NCBI GenBank assembly: GCA_020441225.1
Contig: JAGRMP010000510.1
Span: 1 to 16,406, forward strand
Direction: 5' to 3'
DNA from: Maritimibacter sp.
GTDB lineage: Bacteria > Pseudomonadota > Alphaproteobacteria > Rhodobacterales > Rhodobacteraceae
DNA: 16,406 bases
Made by a program: the position numbers and the translations under genes. Shown in pieces: positions 1 to 7,640 of the stretch (positions within the stretch are counted from its first letter, which is position 1; each line of letters opens with the position of its first letter). The notes below the pieces were generated by a model. That model was not told the DNA's origin. It saw only the letters and a program-made list of their open reading frames with translations, and ran no database searches.

Positions 1-219
1 TCCGAGGCCAACCCGGAGGATCCGGACGTCGCGGGCGAGCTGGGCAACCTCGCCTTCGCGCTGCGCGACTACCCCGCCGCCGCCGAGGCCTGGCATCGTG
101 CCGGCCTTCTCCTGATCGAACGCGGCGAGAACGGCCGGGTGATGTCGTTCCTGCCGTTCCTGCAGTCCATCGCCCCCGACAAGGCGGCTGAGCTTGCCGG
201 CCGGCTGCAGGAGCGCTAG
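1..219 (+). CDS. C-terminal end of a TPR-like protein (5' truncated by window)
   Basis: The reading frame is open from base 1 to a TAG stop at 217-219, giving the last 72 residues of a protein that begins outside the window. The visible part contains a helix pair resembling one TPR unit (ELGNLAFALRDYPAAAEAWHRAG, given here in two parts: ELGNLAFALRDY then PAAAEAWHRAG), with the alternating small and aromatic residues typical of such repeats. It ends in a short helical tail finishing LAGRLQER. Only 8 nt separate the stop from the start of the GTPase gene, so the two are probably co-transcribed. The role cannot be judged from this fragment; a scaffold or partner protein for the downstream genes is possible. 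The TPR reading rests on one repeat only. Confidence 0.6.
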   Translation, partial: SEANPEDPDVAGELGNLAFALRDYPAAAEAWHRAGLLLIERGENGRVMSFLPFLQSIAPDKAAELAGRLQER

Positions 220-227
220 GGAAAGTC

Positions 228-1745
228 ATGAACCAGTCACTCGCTACCCGTCTCAAGCGTCTTGAGACTCACCTCAAGGCCGAGAACCCGGTCCTGCTCG
301 ACGTCCTGCCGACCTATTACAAGGCCGACAAGATCCTGCGCGGCATGGGGCTGATCGATGCCCAGACCTCGCTCGCCACAAGGATCTCGTGGTGGCCGCT
401 GATCGCGGTGCTGGGCACGTTTTCCTCGGGCAAGTCGACCTTCATCAACTCCTTCGTCGGCGAAAAGGTGCAGGACACCGGCAACCAGGCGGTCGACGAC
501 AAGTTCACCGTGATCTGCCACCGCTCCGCCGACCAGGCCGGCAACCGCACGCTGCCCGGCACCGCGCTCGACGCCGATCCCCGGTTTCCATTCTACCGGA
601 TCTCGGCCGAGATCGAAAAAGTGGCGGCGGGCGAGGGCAAGCATATCGAGAGCTATCTGCAGCTCCGCACCACCGCGAACCCGACGATCGAAAACAAGAT
701 CATCATCGACAGCCCCGGTTTCGACAGCGACGAACAGCGCCGCTCCACGCTGAGGATCACCGACCATATCATCGACCTGTCGGACCTCGTGCTGGTGTTC
801 TTCGACGCCCGCCACCCCGAGCCGGGCGCGATGCAGGACACGCTCGACCATCTCGTCTCGCGCACCGCGACGCGGACGGATGCGACGAAATTCCTCTATG
901 TTCTCAACCAGATCGACACCGCGGCGGCCGAGGACAACCCCGAAGACATCACCGGCGCCTGGCAACGTGCGCTGGCGGCGGCGGGGCTGTCTGCGGGGCA
1001 GTTCTTCACCATCTACGACGAGGGCGCGGCGGTCACCATCCGCGACCCGGCCCGCGAAAAGCGGTTCCGGGGCAAGCGCGACGCTGACATGGCCCGGATC
1101 CGCAACCGGATCGAAGAGGTCGAGCTGCATCGCAATTACCGCATCGTCTCCTTCCTCGAAACCATGTCGAAGGAGCTCGAACACGACGTGGTGCCGCGGC
1201 TGACCAAGGCCCGCCACCGCTGGCGGCGGGGCGTCGGGATCACCGATCTGGTGGCGCTGGTGCTGGTGCTGGCGGCGACCGGCGGGCTCGCCGTCGCCTT
1301 CAAATGGCCGCTCCTGAGCCTGTTCAAGCTCGACTGGATCGTTGCCCACCCGGTCGAGGCCGGGGCGGTGGCGGCGGCGGCCGTGGTGATGGCGGGGGCG
1401 GTGCATTTCTGGGCCCGGGGCCGGATGGCGCGGCGGGTGGCGAAGGATCTGCCCGAGGCCCACGGCGAGCTCGAGCTCGATCTGCGCGCGGCCTTCCTCA
1501 AGGGCACCAAGGCCTGGCGGCCGGTATGGCTCAAGGCGCCGGCCGGCTGGACCGGGGGGGCGCAGAAAAAGCTCCGGGCCGTGCGCGACACCGTCGCCGG
1601 CCATATCCAGAACCTCAACGACCGCTATGCCGATCCGTCGCTCAAGTCGCGTCCGATCGTGGCAACCTCGGAAGCGGCGGCGCTCGAACCGCCGCAGCCG
1701 GGGATCGAGACGGCGCGCGCACCGGAGGACGGAAAAGATGTATGA
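228..1745 (+). CDS. Dynamin-like GTPase with two C-terminal membrane segments
   Basis: A 505-residue protein with the GTP-binding motifs of the dynamin/TRAFAC class: P-loop GTFSSGKS at residues 63-70, G3 motif DSPG at 161-164 and a G4-like NQID at 227-230. The GxxSSGKS form of the P-loop is typical of bacterial dynamin-like proteins. A helical stretch (about 290-330) leads to two hydrophobic segments, about 340-358 and 376-395, followed by a charged cytoplasmic tail. The domain order fits a membrane-bound large GTPase that could remodel or tether the inner membrane; that role is inferred. The start is supported by an AGGGA-type ribosome binding site just upstream, overlapping the previous stop. 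The stop codon lies inside the start of the M41-like gene (ATGTATGA), which suggests translational coupling. G4 is NQID rather than the usual TKxD or NKxD. The protein is confidently a GTPase; its cellular job is unknown. Confidence 0.88.
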   Translation: MNQSLATRLKRLETHLKAENPVLLDVLPTYYKADKILRGMGLIDAQTSLATRISWWPLIAVLGTFSSGKSTFINSFVGEKVQDTGNQAVDDKFTVICHRSADQAGNRTLPGTALDADPRFPFYRISAEIEKVAAGEGKHIESYLQLRTTANPTIENKIIIDSPGFDSDEQRRSTLRITDHIIDLSDLVLVFFDARHPEPGAMQDTLDHLVSRTATRTDATKFLYVLNQIDTAAAEDNPEDITGAWQRALAAAGLSAGQFFTIYDEGAAVTIRDPAREKRFRGKRDADMARIRNRIEEVELHRNYRIVSFLETMSKELEHDVVPRLTKARHRWRRGVGITDLVALVLVLAATGGLAVAFKWPLLSLFKLDWIVAHPVEAGAVAAAAVVMAGAVHFWARGRMARRVAKDLPEAHGELELDLRAAFLKGTKAWRPVWLKAPAGWTGGAQKKLRAVRDTVAGHIQNLNDRYADPSLKSRPIVATSEAAALEPPQPGIETARAPEDGKDV

Positions 1746-2325
1746 AGATGTCTGCCCGCTGCCGCGCGGCCGCTGCGCCGATCTGAACTACCGGCTCGCG
1801 GTCTACGAGGCCGGCCATGCGCTGACCGCCCGGGCGATGGGCCACGAAGTGCTTGCGATCACCATGTTGCCGCGCCCGCCGCTCATGGAGAGCGACAAGA
1901 TCCTGCGCGGCAACACGCTGAATTCGCTGATCGAAGTGCTGGAGAACCGCTGCATCGAGCTGTTCGGCGGCCAGATCGCCGAGCAGCACGCCTGCGGCAC
2001 CAATTCCTGCTGTTCGGGCGATGTGGCGCGGATCGACGAGCTGTGCCGGCTGATTTCGGGGATCGACGGCACCCGCGACGCCGAAACGATCTGGTTCCAC
2101 CTGGAAGAGGTCGCCGAAAAGGTCTTTGCCGACCAGAAGACCCATGACGCGATCCTGCCGTTCGCCGAGTTCCTCTTTGCCGAGGTCGAAGCCGGGCGGC
2201 CGAAAGTGCCGGGCCATCTGGTCGAAGCGAAGCTCGACGAGCTCGTCGCGCCGCGCAAGGGCGCGGGCTCGCGTGGGTTGGCAGCGCGGTTCCTGTCGAA
2301 ACGGCGCGCGCGCCAGTCCGCCTGA
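1738..2325 (+). CDS. Stand-alone FtsH peptidase (M41)-like protein with degenerate zinc motif
   Basis: A 195-residue protein resembling the C-terminal peptidase domain of FtsH, with no AAA module and no membrane segment. By eye it follows the M41 pattern: AVYEAGHAL (about residues 21-29) against the family's HEAGHA, ITMLPR (41-46) against VTIIPR, then LFGGQIAEQ (75-83) against LYGGRLAEE, and SGDVARIDELCRLI (from 93) against the SNDI segment that carries the third zinc ligand (here Asp95). The first zinc-binding His is Tyr23 (codon TAC), while Glu24, His27 and Asp95 are kept. Three cysteines (86, 91, 92) sit close to Asp95 and could in principle bind a metal. The start at 1738 has GGAGG at 1724-1728 and overlaps the GTPase stop by 8 nt; an in-frame upstream extension would lie inside the GTPase gene and is not preferred. 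It may be an inactive or altered peptidase; the partnership with the GTPase is inferred. Confidence 0.75.
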   Translation: MYEDVCPLPRGRCADLNYRLAVYEAGHALTARAMGHEVLAITMLPRPPLMESDKILRGNTLNSLIEVLENRCIELFGGQIAEQHACGTNSCCSGDVARIDELCRLISGIDGTRDAETIWFHLEEVAEKVFADQKTHDAILPFAEFLFAEVEAGRPKVPGHLVEAKLDELVAPRKGAGSRGLAARFLSKRRARQSA

Positions 2326-2359
2326 CCGGTGCGCCGGCGCAGTCCGGGGGCGCCGCGGC

Positions 2360-3193
2360 TCAGGACATGAACTTGAACACCGACGGGTCCGGCCCGGTCC
2401 GCAGCCCGACATCAAGCGTCGCGATCGCGTCCATTTCCTCCGGTGTCAGCTCGAAATCGAAAATGTCCAGGTTCTGGGCCTGCCGCTCGGGGTTCACCGA
2501 CCGCGAGATGACCGCGTGGCCAAGCTGGAGGTGCCAGCGCAGCACCACCTGCGCCGGGCTCTTGCCGGTGCGTTTCGCGGGCGCGGTCAATGCGGGTTTT
2601 TCGAAGGACCGGCCGTTGCCGAGCGGCGTCCAGGCCTGGGTGACGATCCCGCGCGCGGCGTTGACGGCACGCATCCGGGGCTGCTGCAGTTCCGGGTTCA
2701 GCTCGATCTGGTTCAGGGCCGGCACCACGCCGGTTGCCTCGATGATTCGGTCGAGGTGGTCTTCGTTGAAGTTCGACACCCCGATCGATTTCATCAGCCC
2801 CTCGTCGCGCATTTCGATAAACGCCTTCCAGGTCTCGACGTAGAGATCCTGGTCGGGCACCGGCCAGTGGATCAGGACCAGGTCGAGCTGGTCGACGCCG
2901 ATGGTCCTGAGGCTGCGCTCGACCGAGGCGCGGGCCTTGTCGCGGCCCTGCTCGTTGTTCCAGACCTTGGTGGTCACGAAGACCTCGTCGCGCGGCACGC
3001 CCGAGGCGCGCAGGCCCTCGCCGAGCCCGGCTTCGTTGAGGTAGAGATAGGCGCCGTCGATCAGCGGATAGCCGAGGCGCAGGGCGCCCTCGACGGCCTC
3101 CGCTGCGATATCCTCCGGAACCTGCCAGATGCCGAAGCCGAATTGCGGCATGGTGTAGCCGTCGTTGAAGGTGAGGCGGAGGATCTCGGTCAT
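2360..3193 (-). CDS. Aldo/keto reductase (2,5-diketo-D-gluconate reductase-like)
   Basis: A 277-residue NADPH-dependent oxidoreductase of the aldo/keto reductase superfamily, close to the usual length. The catalytic tetrad is visible: Asp46 and Tyr51 in DGAYLYLNE (the family form is DTAxxYxNE), Lys76 in TTKVWN and His109 in LIHWP. The GVSNF and ALNQIELNP signatures also match, as does the late ISRSVNPER segment that contacts the cofactor phosphate in this family. The start at 3193 is chosen because AGGAG lies 6 nt upstream; an in-frame ATG further upstream would add 18 residues without family similarity. It is convergent with the M41-like gene and divergent from the RTX gene, so it is probably a single-gene unit. 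The substrate cannot be told from sequence; small aldehydes or keto sugars are typical. Confidence 0.92.
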   Translation of the reverse strand: MTEILRLTFNDGYTMPQFGFGIWQVPEDIAAEAVEGALRLGYPLIDGAYLYLNEAGLGEGLRASGVPRDEVFVTTKVWNNEQGRDKARASVERSLRTIGVDQLDLVLIHWPVPDQDLYVETWKAFIEMRDEGLMKSIGVSNFNEDHLDRIIEATGVVPALNQIELNPELQQPRMRAVNAARGIVTQAWTPLGNGRSFEKPALTAPAKRTGKSPAQVVLRWHLQLGHAVISRSVNPERQAQNLDIFDFELTPEEMDAIATLDVGLRTGPDPSVFKFMS

Positions 3194-3339
3194 GCGGTGC
3201 TCCTGTGGGTGCTCCTGGCGGTTTTGCGCTAACAAACACCTTCGCAAGCCTCAGGGCAAGACGGGCCGGTGACGCAGGGGGGCGGCGGCGGGCCAGAGGC
3301 CGCGCCGATGCGACCAAGTCGCGCGGCGCGATCGCGGCG

Positions 3340-3369
3340 TTGACATGCACGCCCCCGCACGGTGATCAT
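3340..3369 (+). promoter_or_regulatory. Candidate sigma-70 promoter for the RTX gene
   Basis: A perfect TTGACA lies at 3340-3345, followed after 18 bases by GATCAT at 3364-3369, a 4-of-6 match to the -10 consensus. Transcription would begin near 3376, which leaves a leader of roughly 44 nt before the ATG at 3420. This is a match by eye only; the -10 is weak and the spacer is one base over the optimum. Confidence 0.4.
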
Positions 3370-3419
3370 CCGCCAACATGGGCCGGGACGCCCCGTCCAT
3401 CCATTTTGAGAACGTAGAA

Positions 3420-4730
3420 ATGACAAAAGAGATCACCGCCTTCTGGCGCGCATTATTCCTGGATCCTGTCGTCGAACTGTACGACGCCCGAACGGCAGAA
3501 AGATCCCTCCATCCTGTCGGCGCCGTCCGGTTGCAGGCGCTTTCGGTCGCCGGCACGCCTGGCGATGACGACATATTCGGAACGGCCGGGGCCGACGATA
3601 TCGACGCTTTGGGCGGAAACGACAGTGTCGCCGGCCGTGGCGGCGACGACCATCTCGAGGGTGGCGGTGGGAACGACCTCCTCAAGGGCGGTGCGGGCGA
3701 TGATTGGATCGCGGGCGAGCGGGGGCGGGACGAGATCCGCGCCGGCTTGGGCAAAGATCATGTCACCGGCGGCGCGGGAGCGGACTGGATCGACGGATTA
3801 TCGGGCGACGACACTCTTTCGGGCGACCAGGGCGACGACACGCTCCTGGGAGGTGAGGGCCATGACCAGATCCGCGGTGGCAGCGGATCGGATCGGATCA
3901 GCCTCGACCCCGGGGACGACGTCATCATCGGTGAGACCGCCTCCTTTCGCGGCGGATGGGATATGGAATTCGACTATCTCGTCGCAGACCGCGACTACGG
4001 CGACGCGGCGCTCACCGTCGATCTGCGCATTGACGGGGTTCAGGACACCGGCCTGGGAAACGACAGGATCGTCGGCATCGAAGGGGTTGTCGGCGGCCAT
4101 GCCGACGACCGGCTCATCGGCGACGGCAACGACAATGTGTTCAACGGCATGGGTGGCAAGGATTTCCTGAGCGGGGGGCGTGGCGACGACATCCTGCTGG
4201 GCGAGCTCGGAAGCGACACATTGCGCGGCGGGAGCGGGGTCGACCTCATCAAGGGCCACAGCGGCGATGACATCTTGCGCGGCGGCGCGGGTGACGACTT
4301 TCTCGACGGCGGTTATGCCGCGGACACGCTGACCGGCGGTGCCGGCGACGACACGTTCGTCTTCTACCGCGGCGTGGGCGGCAAGACGAAATCCAACCGC
4401 GACGTCGTGACCGATTTCACCCGTGGCGAGGATATTCTCGTGTTCTCGGACTTCGCCCCGACGTTCGCTCACGATTATCCCGAGATCCTCTTCTCCGGGA
4501 CCACGGCGGCGGCATACAGCGTCTGGCACAGCGAGATCGCGGACGGGGTGCTGGTCAAGGTCGACGCCAACGGCGACGCCGCGTTCGACTACAAGGTGAA
4601 ATTGAGGGGACTCACGGAGATCGGGGCCGAGGACGTCACGTTCGAGGATTTTCGCCTGCACGGCGACGACCTGGATCCGTTCAAGGACCAGGGGGTCTGG
4701 CAGGACACAAACAGCGGTCTCCTGTTCTGA
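3420..4730 (+). CDS. RTX-type calcium-binding repeat protein (hemolysin-type beta-roll)
   Basis: About 436 residues dominated by acidic glycine-rich nonapeptides of the GGxGxDxLx type, roughly two dozen in all. They form one block coding from about 3555 to 3940 and a second from about 4095 to 4365. Between them is a spacer with the DTGLGNDRIVGIEGVVG pattern common in hemolysin-type proteins. After the repeats comes a DVVTDFTRGEDILVFSDF segment like the C-terminal domain of serralysin-family proteins. Known relatives bind calcium in the repeats outside the cell and leave through type I secretion; no N-terminal signal peptide is visible, which agrees. No HExxH or other enzyme motif is present, so this is a binding, adhesive or surface protein rather than a protease. 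No secretion genes lie nearby. An in-frame ATG at 3378 gives 450 residues, but it falls at the predicted transcription start, so 3420 is preferred. Neither start has a strong ribosome binding site. Confidence 0.85.
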   Translation: MTKEITAFWRALFLDPVVELYDARTAERSLHPVGAVRLQALSVAGTPGDDDIFGTAGADDIDALGGNDSVAGRGGDDHLEGGGGNDLLKGGAGDDWIAGERGRDEIRAGLGKDHVTGGAGADWIDGLSGDDTLSGDQGDDTLLGGEGHDQIRGGSGSDRISLDPGDDVIIGETASFRGGWDMEFDYLVADRDYGDAALTVDLRIDGVQDTGLGNDRIVGIEGVVGGHADDRLIGDGNDNVFNGMGGKDFLSGGRGDDILLGELGSDTLRGGSGVDLIKGHSGDDILRGGAGDDFLDGGYAADTLTGGAGDDTFVFYRGVGGKTKSNRDVVTDFTRGEDILVFSDFAPTFAHDYPEILFSGTTAAAYSVWHSEIADGVLVKVDANGDAAFDYKVKLRGLTEIGAEDVTFEDFRLHGDDLDPFKDQGVWQDTNSGLLF

Positions 4731-4745
4731 ACACCGGCACGATTT

Positions 4746-4766
4746 GGCGCGTCCGCAGCCCGCGCC
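4746..4766. terminator. Short GC hairpin between convergent genes
   Basis: GGCGCG at 4746-4751 can pair with CGCGCC at 4761-4766 across a 9-nt loop, in the 36-bp gap between the RTX and sulfotransferase stops. The stem abuts the sulfotransferase stop codon. There is no T-run on either side, so activity as a bidirectional terminator is only a possibility. Confidence 0.25.
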
Positions 4767-6821
4767 TCACGCCTCCGCCAGCGCCGCCAGGAGCGGCCCG
4801 AGGTGTGCCTCGTAGCGCCGCCAGGCCTCGGAGCTGCCGGTGTACATCTTCTGGCGCACCTGCACCGACGAGGCGGTGCGGACTGCGCGGCGGGTCTCGT
4901 GGAAGTCGAGACAGGCAGGCTCCCAGTCGAGCCCGGCCGCCGCCACCAGTTTGCGGCTCTCTTCCTCCTGGTGCTCGGTGAGCCTTTCGTAGGGCACCGT
5001 TGCGACCCGGTCGGGATAGGCGGCGCGGTAGCGGTCGACGAGGGCGCGATGCATCCTGTACATCCGGGCCAGGTCGCCGAGGTCGTTGCCGAAGCCGTTG
5101 CCGGCGCCGCGGAAATCGTGGCTCCAGTTCGACCAGCACACCGCCCGGGCGTCGCGGTCCAGCACCAGGGCACGGGCGTCGGGGAAGGCGGCGAGCGCAT
5201 GGCCGAGGTGGCGGAAGTTGAGCGGCATCTTGTCGGTGACGACGTCGGCGTCGATGCCGCGCTTCTCGATCCCCGCGATGTAACTGCGGCGCAGTTTGCG
5301 CAAGTTGTTGACGGTGGGGCCGCCGCCGATCCGATCCTCGCTCCAGCCGATCTCCTTCATCGCGGCGGCCAGCAGCCGCAATTCGCCGGCGCCATGGACC
5401 TGGCTGTGGCTTGCAAGGATCTGTTCGACCAGCGTGGTGCCCGAGCGGGGCATGCCGACGATGAACACGAAGCGGTGCCGGCTGGGGATCTCGGCGACAT
5501 CCGTCTCGGACAGAACCGCGCCGGGCGCGCCGAACATCTTTTCGAGCGCGGCGAAGTGGCGGGCATCGGCCTCGATGTCATAGGGGTTCAGCCGCCGTTT
5601 CATCGCATTGCCCCGGGCGAGGCTTTCGGCCGCCGCCTCGGTGTCCCCGGCAGCGTCGCTGACCCGGAACAGCCCGTAGGCAAGCGCGGCCCGGGTCTTT
5701 TCGGGCAGGGCCTCGTCATCCAGGGCGGCGGCCATCCGGTCGCGCTCTGCGGCGTCGACGCCGCCCGGGTCGAGTTGGCTGCGCACGATCTGGAGATCCG
5801 GGTTGTGCGGGTCCAGCTCGATCGCGCGAACCAGCAGGACGCGCGCCGCGTCGATATCGCCGATCGTGCTGAGGCACGAGACCTTGGTGGCGAGCAGCGC
5901 GCCGGTCTCGGGGCCGCTCTCCAGCGCCGCGTCGAGATGGGTGATCGCCTCTTCGGCCCGGTCGAGGTCGCGCAGCGCCTTGGCGATATTGCTCCGCAGC
6001 ATCCTGTTGCCGGGATGCGCCTCGACCGCCGGCGCCAGGACGGCGACAGCCTCGTCGAGCCGGTTGAGCGCCACCAGCATGGCCCCGACGTTGTTGGCCG
6101 CTTCCGCATTGCCCGGATCAATCTCGAGCGCCGCCCGGTAGGCCACGAGCGCCTCGGCGTTGCGGCGCGTGGCGCTCAGCACGTGACCGAGGCCGAGATG
6201 GCCCTGGGTGGCCTTTGGGCTGAGCCGGATCGCGTCGCGGAAGGCCGTTTCCGCCGCCGCGTAATGGCGCGCCTTCGACAGGGCAAAGCCCTGAAGCTGC
6301 GCCGCGCGTGCGAGTTTCGGGTCGAGCGCCCGGGCCGCCGCGGCGGCCTCTGCGGCGTCCTCGTACCGCTCAGCCGCGAGCAGCACGTTGGCCCGGTTGA
6401 TCTGCGGCGCCGTCGAATTCGGCAGCAGCTCCGCGTAGCGGTCGAAGGCCTTGAGCGCCGCGTCGAAACGGCGGGCCTGGGTAAGCGCCAGGCCGAGCAG
6501 GTTGAAGACCGGGGGCGAGGCGGGGAACATGAGCGACAACCGCTTCGCCTCGGCGATGGCCGCGGCCGGGTCGGGGCGCGCGAGCAGCCGTTCGAGACCG
6601 CGGAGCGCCTGTGGCGTCGGCTGCGGGCCGGCGGGTGCGGTCGCGCGACCGCGCGCCGGCGGCAGGGCACCGTTTGCCCGGGCGAGGGCCGCGAGACCGC
6701 GCAACGCGGATTTGTTGCCGGGCGATTTCGCCAGAACCTGTTTGAGCACGGCGGCCGCGCCCCGGTGGTCGCCGGCCCTGGCGAGCCCCTGCGCCTTGCG
6801 GATCATGCTGTCGACGGACAT
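4767..6821 (-). CDS. TPR-repeat sulfotransferase
   Basis: A 684-residue fusion of an N-terminal tetratricopeptide region (about residues 1-400; repeats such as AEALVAYRAALEIDPGNAEA at about 222-241) and a C-terminal sulfotransferase domain. The PAPS-binding P-loop reads VGMPRSGTTLVEQIL at 455-469, followed by HGAGEL (476-481), DKMPLNF (530-536) and a 3'-phosphate-binding region around VLDRDARAVCWSNW (553-566). Such proteins transfer sulfate from PAPS to a carbohydrate or protein acceptor, with the repeats serving for protein contacts. No signal peptide or membrane segment is seen, so it should be cytoplasmic. The start is supported by AAAGGAG 6 nt upstream. The glutamine amidotransferase gene lies 78 bp upstream on the same strand, so the two could share a transcript. 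The acceptor is unknown. Confidence 0.9.
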   Translation of the reverse strand: MSVDSMIRKAQGLARAGDHRGAAAVLKQVLAKSPGNKSALRGLAALARANGALPPARGRATAPAGPQPTPQALRGLERLLARPDPAAAIAEAKRLSLMFPASPPVFNLLGLALTQARRFDAALKAFDRYAELLPNSTAPQINRANVLLAAERYEDAAEAAAAARALDPKLARAAQLQGFALSKARHYAAAETAFRDAIRLSPKATQGHLGLGHVLSATRRNAEALVAYRAALEIDPGNAEAANNVGAMLVALNRLDEAVAVLAPAVEAHPGNRMLRSNIAKALRDLDRAEEAITHLDAALESGPETGALLATKVSCLSTIGDIDAARVLLVRAIELDPHNPDLQIVRSQLDPGGVDAAERDRMAAALDDEALPEKTRAALAYGLFRVSDAAGDTEAAAESLARGNAMKRRLNPYDIEADARHFAALEKMFGAPGAVLSETDVAEIPSRHRFVFIVGMPRSGTTLVEQILASHSQVHGAGELRLLAAAMKEIGWSEDRIGGGPTVNNLRKLRRSYIAGIEKRGIDADVVTDKMPLNFRHLGHALAAFPDARALVLDRDARAVCWSNWSHDFRGAGNGFGNDLGDLARMYRMHRALVDRYRAAYPDRVATVPYERLTEHQEEESRKLVAAAGLDWEPACLDFHETRRAVRTASSVQVRQKMYTGSSEAWRRYEAHLGPLLAALAEA

Positions 6822-6899
6822 CCGGGTCTCCTTTGCGGGTGTGCGGGTCTCTGGTCTCGTAGGGGGCCGGCCGGATCCGTTGGCGCGGCACGGCCCCGG

Positions 6900-7640
6900 T
6901 TAGCCGCCATACCGGGCGACGAAATTCCTCAAGATCACCTCCGGGAAGCGCACATCCTGCGCGCGCACCTCCTCGATCAGTGTATCCGCCGTCTCGGGCG
7001 GGAAATAGCCCTTGTGCTTGTAGATCCGGATCCGGGTCTCGAAACCGGCGGCATCGGCCTCGGGGTGGAACTGAGTGGCATAGACGTTCTCGCCGTAGCG
7101 CAGCATCTGGTAGGGGGCCGGGGCCGAGCCCGCCAGCCGGACCGCGCCCGGCGGCAGGTCCTGCACCGCTTCCTTGTGGCCGACGAAGGCGCGGAAAGTG
7201 TCGGGCACGCCCTCGAGCAGCGGGTCGGCGCGACCCTCCGCGGTAAGCTGGCAGTCGACCGCGCCGACGGGTTCGGCGTATTTGTCCTTCGAGACGATCC
7301 CGGGCGCGAGATGGTGGCCGAGGATGCCGATCCCGTAGCAGCAGCCCAGGAAGGGCATGTCGCGGGCACAGATCTCGGGCATCAACCCGAGAATCGCGCT
7401 TTCGATCCGCTTTTCCACCGGGTCCTTGCTGTCTTCGGGATCCGAAACGCACCCCGGGCCGCCGCCGACGATCACGCCTGCGTAGTCCTGCAGATCGAAC
7501 CCGGCGGGCAGGCTCTCCTGGTCGAGGCGGATGCGGTGAACATCCTCCGGGGTCAGCCCGCCCTTGTCGAGGAAGGCCTCGAATTCGTCGTCCGCGGCCT
7601 CGATTTCGGGACGCAGCTGGAGGATCAGAAATCTTTTCAT
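6900..7640 (-). CDS. Class I glutamine amidotransferase (GMP synthase GATase-like)
   Basis: A 246-residue class I glutamine amidotransferase domain protein. The nucleophile is Cys101 in FLGCCYGIGILG (the GxCxG elbow), and the other triad members are His192 and Glu194 in TQFHPEAD. An upstream GVIVGGGPGCV (about 55-65) matches the oxyanion loop seen in the family. These domains release ammonia from glutamine or, in stand-alone forms, act on gamma-glutamyl compounds. No synthetase domain is fused and none is adjacent, so the reaction is not defined. The ATG at 7640 has no recognisable Shine-Dalgarno sequence (the upstream bases read CCCGCCTCC). A TTGACC box at 7670-7675 on this strand is placed such that transcription could begin at or very near the ATG, making a leaderless mRNA plausible. 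An overlapping palindrome at 7671-7686 may control it. Confidence 0.88.
   Translation of the reverse strand: MKRFLILQLRPEIEAADDEFEAFLDKGGLTPEDVHRIRLDQESLPAGFDLQDYAGVIVGGGPGCVSDPEDSKDPVEKRIESAILGLMPEICARDMPFLGCCYGIGILGHHLAPGIVSKDKYAEPVGAVDCQLTAEGRADPLLEGVPDTFRAFVGHKEAVQDLPPGAVRLAGSAPAPYQMLRYGENVYATQFHPEADAAGFETRIRIYKHKGYFPPETADTLIEEVRAQDVRFPEVILRNFVARYGG

Noticed and set aside
237..1604. Minus-strand open frame of 455 codons
   Set aside because: It lies opposite the dynamin-like GTPase, whose P-loop and other motifs define the true strand.
3550..4370. Repetitive DNA possibly being a CRISPR or tandem repeat array
   Set aside because: The periodicity is 27 bp and in frame, explained by degenerate RTX nonapeptides; the bases are not identical between units.
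3420..4730. RTX protein as a serralysin-type protease
   Set aside because: No HExxHxxGxxH zinc motif is present; only the repeat and C-terminal portions resemble serralysins.
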